DNA of 36,122 bases from an uncultured Clostridia bacterium (GTDB lineage: Bacteria > Bacillota > Clostridia > Oscillospirales > Acutalibacteraceae), in the NCBI GenBank assembly GCA_946184925.1, contig CAMHHL010000015.1, forward strand, positions 1 through 36,122, read 5' to 3'. The notes beneath the pieces were generated by a model. The model made no database searches and was not told where the DNA came from. It saw only the letters and a program-made list of their open reading frames with translations. Shown here piece after piece: positions 7,274-13,787 of the stretch. Each line of letters starts with the position of its first letter. Within the stretch, counting starts at the first letter, position 1. The position numbers and the translations under genes were made by a program.

Positions 7274-7612
7274 TTGGAAAAAAACGTCAGAATATCACTG
7301 TTGTTCGATTTTTACGGACAGCTCCTCAGCCCCCAGCAGAGGCAGGCTGTGGATTTGTATTATAACGACGACCTCTCGCTGTCCGAGATTTCCTCGGAGC
7401 TCGGGATTACCCGTCAGGGCGTGAGGGACGCGGTCAAGCGAGCCGAGGCTCTGCTCGTCGGTTATGAGGAAAAGCTTGGTCTGCTCGAGCGTTTCGGCAG
7501 GGTTGAGAGCGCTCTCGGGCGAATTGAAGAGCTCTCGCTTGAGCTTGCCGAGAATTATGACAGGAAAAAGGCGGAGGAAATTCACTCCATCGCCTCATCA
7601 CTACATGAATAG
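7274..7612 (+). CDS. ylxM: YlxM/p13-like DNA-binding protein
   Basis: A 112-residue protein of the YlxM/p13 family, a sigma-70 region-4-like helix-turn-helix protein usually encoded just before ffh and linked to SRP function. The motif LSPQQRQAVDLYYNDDLSL then EISSELGITRQGVRDAVKRA forms the HTH (about residues 18-60). The start codon is TTG at 7274, preceded by GAAAGGCAGAG; there is no ATG near the conserved N-terminus. It stops 9 bases before ffh, which suggests co-transcription and coupling. Confidence 0.93.
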   Translation: MEKNVRISLLFDFYGQLLSPQQRQAVDLYYNDDLSLSEISSELGITRQGVRDAVKRAEALLVGYEEKLGLLERFGRVESALGRIEELSLELAENYDRKKAEEIHSIASSLHE

Positions 7613-7621
7613 AGGTGCGAT

Positions 7622-8968
7622 ATGGCATTTGAAGGCCTTTCTGAGAAGCTTTCCGGCGCGTTCAAACGCCTGAGAAACAAAGGAAAACTCACCGAATCCG
7701 ACGTCAAGGAGGCAATGCGCGAGGTCAGGCTCGCCCTGCTTGAAGCGGATGTTAACTATAAGGTAGCCAAAGAGTTCACAAACAAGGTAACCGAGCGCGC
7801 GATTGGCAGCGATGTTATGGAGAGCCTTACTCCGGCTCAGATGGTTATTAAAATCGTAAACGAGGAGCTTACAGCCCTTATGGGCTCCGAGACCTCGAGA
7901 CTTGAATTCAGCTCAAAGCCGCCCACGGTTATTATGATGTGCGGTCTTCAGGGCTCGGGTAAAACCACCCACAGCGGAAAGCTCGCCCTGATGCTCAAAA
8001 ACCAGAACCACCGTCCGTTGCTTGTAGCCTGCGACGTTTATCGTCCCGCGGCTATCGAACAGCTCAAGGTTGTCGGCAACAAGGCAGGCGTGAGCGTGTT
8101 TGAGATGGGTCAGCAGAATCCCGTCAAAATCGCTAAGGAAGCGATTAAGCACGCCAAGGACTACGGTAACGATATCGTTATCCTTGATACCGCCGGACGA
8201 CTTCACATCGACGAGGAGCTGATGAACGAGCTCAAGGAGCTCAAGGCTGAGGTCAATCCGAACGAAATTCTCCTTGTTATTGATTCAATGACAGGTCAGG
8301 ACGCCGTAAACGTTGCCAAAAGCTTCAACGAGCTTTTGGAGATTACCGGCGTAATCATCACCAAGCTCGACGGCGACACCCGAGGCGGCGCGGCATTGTC
8401 CGTAAAGCAGGTTACGGGTTGTCCGATTAAGTTCGCCGGCGTCGGAGAGAAGCTCGAGGATCTCGAGCAGTTCCACCCCGACCGTATGGCGAGCCGAATT
8501 CTCGGCATGGGCGACATGCTCACCCTGATTGAACAGGCTGAGAACAAGCTCGACGAGAAAAAGGCTGAGGAAGTCGCCAAGAAGATGATGCAGAACAAGA
8601 TGGACTTCAACGACCTTCTCGACCAGTTCCGCCAGATTAAGAAGATGGGACCGCTCAAAGGTATCCTCTCAAAGCTCCCGGGCATGGGCAACAAGCTTGA
8701 CGGTGTTGATATCGACGACAGAGCCATCGACTGGACAGAGGCTATAATCCTTTCGATGACGCCTGCCGAGCGCGAGAAGCCCGACCTCATCAATCCCAGC
8801 CGCAAGCGAAGAATCGCCGCCGGCTCCGGCAGAAGCGTTGAGGAAGTCAACCGCTTGCTCAAACAGCTTCGCGAAATGCAGAAGATGATGCGCCAGATGA
8901 ACGGCAAGGGCAAAAAGCGTAGAATGCGCATGCCGCCGGGAATGGATATTCCGCCCGGAATGTTTTAA
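7622..8968 (+). CDS. ffh: Signal recognition particle protein Ffh
   Basis: A 448-residue SRP54 GTPase, which binds signal sequences of nascent membrane and secreted proteins together with the 4.5S/6S SRP RNA. The N domain (1-85) is followed by the G domain: G1 GLQGSGKTTHSGKLA (about 107-121), DVYRPAAIEQL, G3 DTAGR, and TKLDGDTRGGAAL. A methionine-rich M domain (about 300-448) ends in RMPPGMDIPPGMF. G1 has Ser and His where many Ffh proteins have Ala and Thr (GAGKTTTxGKLA); the P-loop Lys and Thr are kept. The SRP RNA gene was not found in this window. Confidence 0.97.
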   Translation: MAFEGLSEKLSGAFKRLRNKGKLTESDVKEAMREVRLALLEADVNYKVAKEFTNKVTERAIGSDVMESLTPAQMVIKIVNEELTALMGSETSRLEFSSKPPTVIMMCGLQGSGKTTHSGKLALMLKNQNHRPLLVACDVYRPAAIEQLKVVGNKAGVSVFEMGQQNPVKIAKEAIKHAKDYGNDIVILDTAGRLHIDEELMNELKELKAEVNPNEILLVIDSMTGQDAVNVAKSFNELLEITGVIITKLDGDTRGGAALSVKQVTGCPIKFAGVGEKLEDLEQFHPDRMASRILGMGDMLTLIEQAENKLDEKKAEEVAKKMMQNKMDFNDLLDQFRQIKKMGPLKGILSKLPGMGNKLDGVDIDDRAIDWTEAIILSMTPAEREKPDLINPSRKRRIAAGSGRSVEEVNRLLKQLREMQKMMRQMNGKGKKRRMRMPPGMDIPPGMF

Positions 8969-8979
8969 ACAGCATAATC

Positions 8980-9010
8980 AAAGTTATTAAACCAATAACT
9001 TTTGGTTAAT
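8980..9010 (+). promoter_or_regulatory. Two competing hairpins in the rpsP leader
   Basis: Hairpin 1 pairs AAAGTTATT (8980-8988) with AATAACTTT (8994-9002), 9 bp, loop AAACC. Hairpin 2 pairs ATTAA.CCAA (8986-8995, one bulged A) with TTGGTTAAT (9002-9010), loop TAACTT. They share bases and cannot form together. They lie between ffh and the rpsP ribosome site. A switch is possible; simple read-through is the null. Confidence 0.45.
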
Positions 9011-9041
9011 ATATTCATTTTATTAATCGGAGGTGAAAACA

Positions 9042-9287
9042 ATGGCAGTAAAAATCAGACTCAGAAGAATGGGCGCCAAGAAGGCTCCTTTCTATCGTGT
9101 AGTTGTTGCGGATTCAAGATATCCCCGCGACGGACGTTTCATCGAGGAAATCGGTACCTATGATATCCTCAAGAACCCATCTGAGTTCAAGGTAGACGGC
9201 GAGGCAGTCAAGAAGTGGATTGCTAACGGCGCTCAGCCCACAGACACAGTAAAGGCTCTTCTCAAGAAGAACGGCTACATCGACTAA
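9042..9287 (+). CDS. rpsP: 30S ribosomal protein bS16
   Basis: An 81-residue bS16, full length. It begins [20 protein letters not shown] and carries [21 protein letters not shown], the family's core; it binds 16S rRNA early in 30S assembly. The ATG at 9042 is preceded by GGAGG (9029-9033) with an 8-base gap. A GTG at 9033 is in frame but lies inside the ribosome site, so it is not the start. It sits in the conserved ffh-rpsP-khpA order. Confidence 0.98.
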   Translation: MAVKIRLRRMGAKKAPFYRVVVADSRYPRDGRFIEEIGTYDILKNPSEFKVDGEAVKKWIANGAQPTDTVKALLKKNGYID

Positions 9288-9312
9288 TTAAAGTTACGAA
9301 AGGAAAAGAACA

Positions 9313-9546
9313 ATGCAGGAATTACTCACAATCATTGCAAAGGGCTTAGTTGAAGCTCCCGACGCTGTTAACGTAACAGCCGACGCTCCCGACGAGGAGG
9401 GTACAGTAGTTTATCACATCCACGTTGCAGAGGATGACATGGGCAGAATCATCGGTAAGCAGGGCAGAATCGCCAAGGCTATCCGCACAATCGCCCGTTC
9501 TGCTGCTGTCAGAAACGAGCAGAAGGTTATGGTCGAAATCGACTGA
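9313..9546 (+). CDS. khpA: RNA-binding protein KhpA (KH domain)
   Basis: A 77-residue single KH-domain protein. The GxxG loop is IIGKQGRIAKAIRTI (about residues 46-60). KhpA partners with KhpB (Jag/EloR) and binds many RNAs; in Firmicutes it sits between rpsP and rimM, as it does here except for the inserted island. The ATG is preceded by GAAAGGAAAAG. A strong terminator follows 9 bases after the stop and separates it from the accessory genes. Confidence 0.95.
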   Translation: MQELLTIIAKGLVEAPDAVNVTADAPDEEGTVVYHIHVAEDDMGRIIGKQGRIAKAIRTIARSAAVRNEQKVMVEID

Positions 9547-9555
9547 TCCAAGCAC

Positions 9556-9583
9556 AAAGCCGCCTTAGTGCGGCTTTTTTCTT
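9556..9583 (+). terminator. Terminator after khpA
   Basis: AAAGCCGC, loop CTTAGT, GCGGCTTT then TTT: a perfect 8-bp stem with T-run. It ends the ylxM-ffh-rpsP-khpA operon before the conserved rimM-trmD partners. Confidence 0.95.
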
Positions 9584-9870
9584 TCTTTATAGGAAACTGT
9601 TTTGTAAAAATGATTAACATCGGATAACTGAAACAGCAATAATATAAACTCATATAAAGCAAAATATTTGTATTCTCCGCTCAGTTTGCTGCTGCGCAGC
9701 AACGAGCTGAGGTGTTGTCCAAAACTTGTTTTGGGTAACAACACCCATACACCGGAGATGAGCAGCGAAATGCGTGCAGAGCGCGCTTTTCCTGTACCCG
9801 GTGATGTGAGTGCGAATTGCTTGCCGTCACCGCCGATAAAATCGGAAAATATCTCCATATGGAATTCAGA
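9584..9870. other. Non-coding spacer with repeat fragments
   Basis: No believable gene: the frames present lack ribosome sites and family features. It holds TGCTGCGCAGCA, a 12-base perfect palindrome (about 9688-9701), and a 36-bp sequence (9708-9743) whose exact reverse complement lies at 13732-13767. The rest shows nothing recognisable. Confidence 0.6.
9708..9743 (-). repeat. 36-bp inverted-copy repeat, copy 1
   Basis: Identical over 36 bases to the reverse complement of 13732-13767. The centre is itself a hairpin (CCAAAAC-TT-GTTTTGG). This copy lies in the spacer before the esterase gene. Confidence 0.9.
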
Positions 9871-9876
9871 ACAATA

Positions 9877-9885
9877 TGATATAAT
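9877..9885 (+). promoter_or_regulatory. Extended -10 promoter for the esterase gene
   Basis: TGATATAAT (TATAAT at 9880-9885) is an extended -10 with no clear -35 17 bases up. It lies 30 bases before the start codon, after the khpA terminator. Confidence 0.55.
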
Positions 9886-9915
9886 AAATCGAGAAAACTA
9901 TTTGAGGGGTAAATT

Positions 9916-11337
9916 ATGAAAAAACTTAATGTAATATTATCACTGATTCTTACGGCAGTTCTGTGTGTCAGTGTATTTTCAGTGCCGTCATATGCTCTTG
10001 AGTCCTCGTCGCTCCCGGGAGATGCGAACGGAGACGGCAAGGTTGACGTTATGGACGTGACAGCCATTCAGCGGCATATATTGAAGCTCAGCGTGCTTGA
10101 TGATGAGTCGGTCGAGAGAGCGAAGGTTTGCGGTTACTCGGGACTTTCGATAATCGACGCGACCGCTATCCAGCGCTATATCGTCGGACTTATTTCCGCT
10201 TTCCCCGCGGAAAAGCCGGAGACCGAGTCCGTTACAAAGGCAAAGGAGAATATAACGATTTACTTCACGAACAACAAAAATTGGGAGACAGTCAACGCGC
10301 GTTTCTTCAACCGCGCAACGGGCGACTCGGAAACAGCCGTGATGAAGTTCCTTGAGAAGAACGGCGACGGTGAGGACGTATATTCCGCTGATGTTGATGT
10401 ATCAAAATACGACCGCGTTGTTTTCGGCGACGGCACGGACGAAACAACCGATACTCCGGTTACCAAGGCAAGCTCGGGCTATTTTATCCGTCCGGAAACA
10501 AAAAGGTACAACGGAAAACTCCTCGCCGGAGTGTACACCTACGGCGAACAGTACCCCGGCAATATCGACACGGTAGTTATGGATTATCCCGACGGATATG
10601 AAAAGGATATCTATATCTGGACTCCGGAGGACTACGACCCGAAGAACAGGAGCAAAAGATACTCCGTACTTTATTTGTGCGACGGTCAGAACCTCTTTGA
10701 TCTGACACGCACGCGCACCATTCACAAGTGGCGTTGCGACGAGAGCGTGCTCTCGCTTATGAATAACGGCGGCGACGGAATAATCATTGTCGGCGTTGCC
10801 TCAAACGGTAGATACCGTTTCAACGAGCTTACGCCTGAAATCGGCGAGTTTACATCGTCTATGCCGCCGCTTCCCGAGGGAACGGAACTGAACGGCGAGA
10901 TATTTTCCGACTTTATGATCAATAAAGTCATACCTTATGTTGAGTTGAATTACAATACAAACTCGATCCGTGGTATTTCCGGTTCCTCCAACGGAGGCAT
11001 AGAAGCGTTTTACATCGGCATGGAGCACCCCGACAAATTCAGTTATGTCGGAGCGATTTCCCCGGCGCTCGATTTCTTTGAGCCGGAGGTCTGGGGCGAG
11101 TACTTTGCCGAAAAGGATTTTTCCGGCAGAGTACCGAAAATATATTTTTACAGCGGAAACAGCGATATGATAGAAAAAATCCAGTGCGAGGCGACCGGGA
11201 AAATGGAAACTACCCTGAAAGCCGCCGGCTATCCTGCTGACAAATTCACTGTCGTAATAGACGACGACGGCGCTCACAGCGAGGACTTCTGGGCAATTTA
11301 CTTCCCCGAAATGCTCAGTTACGGACTGAATTTTTAA
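9916..11337 (+). CDS. Secreted dockerin-bearing esterase
   Basis: A 473-residue secreted protein. It has a signal peptide (about 1-28), then a type I dockerin-like region (about 34-95) whose first calcium loop is good (DANGDGKVDVMDVTAIQRH). The second half keeps SIIDATAIQRYI but has AKVCGYSG where the acidic loop should be. A beta-rich stretch opening IYFTNNKNWETVNARFF (about 112-190) resembles CBM26-type starch-binding modules. Residues 200-473 form an Esterase D-like alpha/beta hydrolase with nucleophile motif GSSNG (Ser358) and a C-terminal His454 in GAHSEDFW. Family members include carbohydrate (feruloyl/acetyl) esterases and siderophore esterases; the dockerin favours polysaccharide work on a cellulosome- or amylosome-like scaffold. 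Substrate unknown. It has its own promoter and terminator. Confidence 0.85.
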   Translation: MKKLNVILSLILTAVLCVSVFSVPSYALESSSLPGDANGDGKVDVMDVTAIQRHILKLSVLDDESVERAKVCGYSGLSIIDATAIQRYIVGLISAFPAEKPETESVTKAKENITIYFTNNKNWETVNARFFNRATGDSETAVMKFLEKNGDGEDVYSADVDVSKYDRVVFGDGTDETTDTPVTKASSGYFIRPETKRYNGKLLAGVYTYGEQYPGNIDTVVMDYPDGYEKDIYIWTPEDYDPKNRSKRYSVLYLCDGQNLFDLTRTRTIHKWRCDESVLSLMNNGGDGIIIVGVASNGRYRFNELTPEIGEFTSSMPPLPEGTELNGEIFSDFMINKVIPYVELNYNTNSIRGISGSSNGGIEAFYIGMEHPDKFSYVGAISPALDFFEPEVWGEYFAEKDFSGRVPKIYFYSGNSDMIEKIQCEATGKMETTLKAAGYPADKFTVVIDDDGAHSEDFWAIYFPEMLSYGLNF

Positions 11338-11357
11338 GGCGGACATATCCCGCCTCC

Positions 11358-11398
11358 GATTCACCCTTGTCGTAAGGCAAGGGTGAATCTGCTTTTCG
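11358..11398 (+). terminator. Terminator after the esterase gene
   Basis: GATTCACCCTTG, an 8-base loop, CAAGGGTGAATC: a perfect 12-bp stem followed by TGCTTTTC. The T-run is short, but the stem is strong and sits 20 bases after the stop. Confidence 0.75.
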
Positions 11399-11493
11399 GT
11401 TCTGTTTACCTGATTTCAGCCTCCGAAAGTATTACCTGAGCTTTGAACCCGGTTTTGAAATGACTCAGAAAAAATGTGAAGTTTACATACATT

Positions 11494-11513
11494 CTATTGA
11501 TATAAATCAATAG
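11494..11513. promoter_or_regulatory. Perfect palindrome upstream of the small ORF
   Basis: CTATTGAT-ATAA-ATCAATAG, 8-bp arms, about 60 bases upstream of a small secreted-peptide gene. The size and symmetry suit a dimeric repressor site. No clear -35/-10 pair could be assigned around it. Confidence 0.45.
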
Positions 11514-11573
11514 GTATGGTAATCATAAATAACAGGCAGTAATATATTTCAGAGTTCGGAGAGGAGAGGAAAT

Positions 11574-11708
11574 ATGTTCAGAAAGATAATTGCGGTTATG
11601 TTTGTTATAGGAGCAATTGTGCCGGCGACAGCCGTTGCTTCCGAGGGAAAAGCGTCCGGTGCCGAAACAGTGACAAATGCTCTCAGCGCTGAAGAGGATC
11701 CGCTTTGA
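11574..11708 (+). CDS. Tiny secreted peptide, possibly frameshifted
   Basis: A 44-residue ORF with a strong ribosome site (GAGGAGAGGAAAT before ATG). The product has a short signal peptide-like start (MFRKIIAVMFVIGAIVPATA) and a polar remainder ending ALSAEEDPL. I recognise no family. The -1 frame continues without a break from 11705 to 11761 (LITVMVNGVAYKIRVSVK), with a hydrophobic-basic alternating pattern. So the true product may be 61-62 residues, split by a lost base or a slip at CTTTG, or there may be two overlapping ORFs. It lies in the accessory island between terminators. A real gene is suggested by the ribosome site and leader peptide, not proven. Confidence 0.5.
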   Translation: MFRKIIAVMFVIGAIVPATAVASEGKASGAETVTNALSAEEDPL

Positions 11709-11812
11709 TAACGGTAATGGTTAACGGCGTCGCGTACAAAATACGTGTGTCAGTAAAATGACCGCAGAGCGATCCGTTTAACGGAATAGTTCATCAGTCC
11801 ATAATAACAAAC

Positions 11813-11845
11813 CGGGGCTGCGGCAAGCGGCCCCGTTGCATTTTC
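11813..11845 (+). terminator. Terminator before rimM
   Basis: CGGGGCTGC, loop GGCAA, GCGGCCCCG (9 bp, one G-T pair) followed by TTGCATTTT. It closes the accessory island. Confidence 0.75.
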
Positions 11846-11864
11846 TCTACGGTTATGTTACAAT
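11836..11864 (+). promoter_or_regulatory. Candidate promoter for rimM-trmD
   Basis: TTGCAT (11836-11841), 17-base spacer, TACAAT (11859-11864) with an upstream TG giving an extended -10. The leader 11876-11897 holds an imperfect hairpin, CGTTGTCGG with CCGACACAACG. This would give rimM-trmD its own start now that the terminator after khpA cuts it off from ffh-rpsP. Confidence 0.55.
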
Positions 11865-11928
11865 TAACCTGCATTCGTTGTCGGAACCGACACAACGAAA
11901 TCGTCAACTTTACAATCGGAGTGATAAT

Positions 11929-12441
11929 ATGCTCAAAAAATATCTCGAAGTCGGAAAAATCGTCGGTACTCACGGAATCCGCGGCGAGCTGAGGGTTGAC
12001 CCTTGGTGCGACAGCCCGGAGTTTCTCGCTTCGTTTAAAACCTTATATTTCGACAACGGCGGGGAAAAGCTCAGCGTCAAAAGCCGTCCCCACAAAAACA
12101 TAACACTGATTAAAATCAATGGAGTTGACACTATTGAGGACGCTCAGCTTCTGCGCGGTAAAATTCTCTACATTGACCGCGATGACGCCAAGCTCCCCGA
12201 GGGCAGAAACTTCGTTCAGGATTTAATCGGCTGCCGCGTTGTTGACGCGGACGACAACTCCGTAGAGTACGGCACGCTCTCCGATGTTTTCAAGACCGGC
12301 GCAAACGACGTCTATACAGTCAAGTCGGGCGAGAGGGAGTACCTTATCCCGGCGATTGACGAGGTTGTTGTCGAGAAGAATGTCGCGGACGGAGTTATTC
12401 TCATTCGTCCGATGAAAGGGCTTTTTGACGATGAAGATTGA
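11929..12441 (+). CDS. rimM: Ribosome maturation factor RimM
   Basis: A 170-residue RimM, which binds uS19 and helps mature the 30S head. The N-terminal domain has YLEVGKIVGTHGIRGELRV (residues 4-22) and the C-terminal PRC-barrel has ANDVYTVKSG ... YLIPAIDEVVVE. The ATG at 11929 has GGAG 7 bases upstream; the frame is open 31 codons further up, but that part does not look like RimM. Its last 11 bases overlap the trmD start, so the two are coupled. Confidence 0.96.
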   Translation: MLKKYLEVGKIVGTHGIRGELRVDPWCDSPEFLASFKTLYFDNGGEKLSVKSRPHKNITLIKINGVDTIEDAQLLRGKILYIDRDDAKLPEGRNFVQDLIGCRVVDADDNSVEYGTLSDVFKTGANDVYTVKSGEREYLIPAIDEVVVEKNVADGVILIRPMKGLFDDED

Positions 12442-13192
12442 TTTGATAACGCTGTTCCCCGAGATGTGCGAGACAGTTCTCGGCGAGAGCATAATCGGAC
12501 GCGCTCAGAAGAGCGGAGCGATAGAAATCGCCTGCCATCAGCTCCGCGACTATGCCTTCGACAAGCACAGACGTGTTGACGACACCGTTTACGGCGGCGG
12601 AATGGGTATGCTGATGAAGTGCGAGCCGATTGCGCTTTGCTATGAGGCGATTTGCGAACAGCGCGGAGCAAAGCCGCATTTTATCTATATGTCTCCTCAG
12701 GGCAAAACGCTGACACAAGGACGGCTGCGCGAGCTCTCCGAGCTTGATAATATCTGCGTTCTTGCCGGTCACTACGAGGGTGTTGACCAGAGGATTATCG
12801 ACAGCATGATTGACGAGGAAATCTCAATCGGCGACTATGTGCTCACCGGCGGCGAGCTTCCGGCGCTTGTGTTCATCGACGCGCTTTCGCGTATGGCTCC
12901 CGGAGTGCTCTCAAACGACGAGTGTTTCACCGAGGAGAGCCATTTCAACGGGCTGCTCGAATATCCCCAGTACACAAAGCCGCGGGTTTGGCGCGAGCTT
13001 GAGGTTCCCGAGGTACTTTGCAACGGCGACCACGCCAAGATTGACCGCTGGCGTCATGAGCATAGCTTAGTGAACACCGCCCTCAAGCGTCCCGAAATGC
13101 TCGAGAGCAGAGACTTGTCCGCGGACGAAAAACGAATACTTGAAAAGCATTCGTTAATTTGCACAAACGAAAATTGCGAAAAAACAAATTAA
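12431..13192 (+). CDS. trmD: tRNA (guanine-N1-)-methyltransferase TrmD
   Basis: A 253-residue TrmD, the SPOUT-class enzyme that makes m1G37 in tRNA using S-adenosylmethionine and prevents +1 frameshifting. Conserved parts: MKIDLITLFPEM at the start, VYGGGMGMLMKCEP, LAGHYEGVDQRIID, and the knot segment SIGDYVLTGGELPAL. ATG 12431 is used rather than TTG 12425, since it begins the conserved sequence and overlaps the rimM stop. In many Firmicutes rplS follows; here it is absent and ptsH comes next. Confidence 0.97.
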   Translation: MKIDLITLFPEMCETVLGESIIGRAQKSGAIEIACHQLRDYAFDKHRRVDDTVYGGGMGMLMKCEPIALCYEAICEQRGAKPHFIYMSPQGKTLTQGRLRELSELDNICVLAGHYEGVDQRIIDSMIDEEISIGDYVLTGGELPALVFIDALSRMAPGVLSNDECFTEESHFNGLLEYPQYTKPRVWRELEVPEVLCNGDHAKIDRWRHEHSLVNTALKRPEMLESRDLSADEKRILEKHSLICTNENCEKTN

Positions 13193-13223
13193 TAGTTTAT
13201 AAAAACAAATTTTATTTTTAGTG

Positions 13224-13251
13224 TTGACGTTAAAAAGAAAAGTGATATAAT
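13224..13251 (+). promoter_or_regulatory. Promoter for ptsH
   Basis: TTGACG (13224-13229), 16-base spacer, perfect TATAAT (13246-13251); 79 bases upstream of the start codon. Confidence 0.85.
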
Positions 13252-13329
13252 AGAATAAATTGGATTTCGCCCACATGGCAGATTTCACATTTACTTTACG
13301 ATATTTAAGAATTTTGAGAGGTTTTACTT

Positions 13330-13593
13330 ATGTACGTTAAGGAAGTTTTGGTAAAAAATAAGGCCGGCCTTCACGCGCGCCCGGCAACTTTCTTTATTCA
13401 GAAAGCAAATGAGTACAAGTCCACAGTGTGGGTTGAGAAGGAAGAGAGAAGAGTAAACGCCAAGAGCCTTCTCGGCGTTCTTTCCCTCGGCATCATCGGC
13501 GGCACAAGCATCAAGATTATCGCTGACGGCTCCGACGAGCAGGATGCGGTTGACGGTCTTGTGGCTCTTGTAGAGTCCGGCTTCGCTGACTGA
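13330..13593 (+). CDS. ptsH: HPr phosphocarrier protein
   Basis: An 87-residue HPr. Active-site His15 is in GLHARPA and the regulatory Ser46 is in NAKSLLGVLSLGI. It carries phosphate from enzyme I to sugar permeases, and in Firmicutes, when phosphorylated on Ser46 by HPrK, it acts with CcpA in catabolite repression. Having both residues, it is HPr, not the Crh paralogue (which lacks His15). Other PTS genes are not beside it. It is a single-gene transcript with its own promoter and terminator. Confidence 0.95.
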   Translation: MYVKEVLVKNKAGLHARPATFFIQKANEYKSTVWVEKEERRVNAKSLLGVLSLGIIGGTSIKIIADGSDEQDAVDGLVALVESGFAD

Positions 13594-13612
13594 TAAGAAA
13601 AGTTGTAAATTC

Positions 13613-13637
13613 GGGCGGATTTTATCCGCCCTTTTTT
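13613..13637 (+). terminator. Terminator after ptsH
   Basis: GGGCGGAT, loop TTT, ATCCGCCC and then six T: textbook intrinsic terminator, 20 bases after the stop. Confidence 0.95.
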
Positions 13638-13685
13638 CGTTGTGTTGACCTGCGAGGCTGACATGGATTGAGCAGAAACGTAGTC

Positions 13686-13787
13686 CCTCATCCGTCAGCC
13701 TACGGCTGACACCTTCAACACAAGGTATGGTTGTTGTTACCCAAAACAAGTTTTGGACAACACCTCACCCCAAGGGGAGGCTTGCGG
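13686..13787. repeat. CCTCATCCGTCAGCC element carrying an insert
   Basis: It starts CCTCATCCGTCAGCC-TAC-GGCTGACACC, with a 7-bp GTCAGCC/GGCTGAC hairpin, and ends CACCTCACCCCAAGGGGAGG, a second hairpin like that at 19-36. I recall similar CTCATCCGTC..CCCCAAGGGG repeats being common in Ruminococcaceae genomes, but cannot verify that here. In the middle lies the 36-bp sequence (13732-13767) found inverted at 9708-9743. Confidence 0.65.
13732..13767 (+). repeat. 36-bp inverted-copy repeat, copy 2
   Basis: Exact reverse complement of 9708-9743, 4 kb away. The central CCAAAAC-AA-GTTTTGG forms a short hairpin. Confidence 0.9.

Noticed and set aside
9033..9042. GTG 9033 as the rpsP start
   Set aside because: The codon lies inside the GGAGG ribosome site that serves ATG 9042, and bS16 proteins begin MAVKIRL.
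9668..9919. An 83-codon frame before the esterase gene
   Set aside because: It runs through the repeat fragment and the promoter, has no ribosome site and no recognisable sequence.
10128..10725. Frames overlapping the esterase gene on both strands
   Set aside because: They are shorter than the esterase frame, lack ribosome sites and break its conserved domains.
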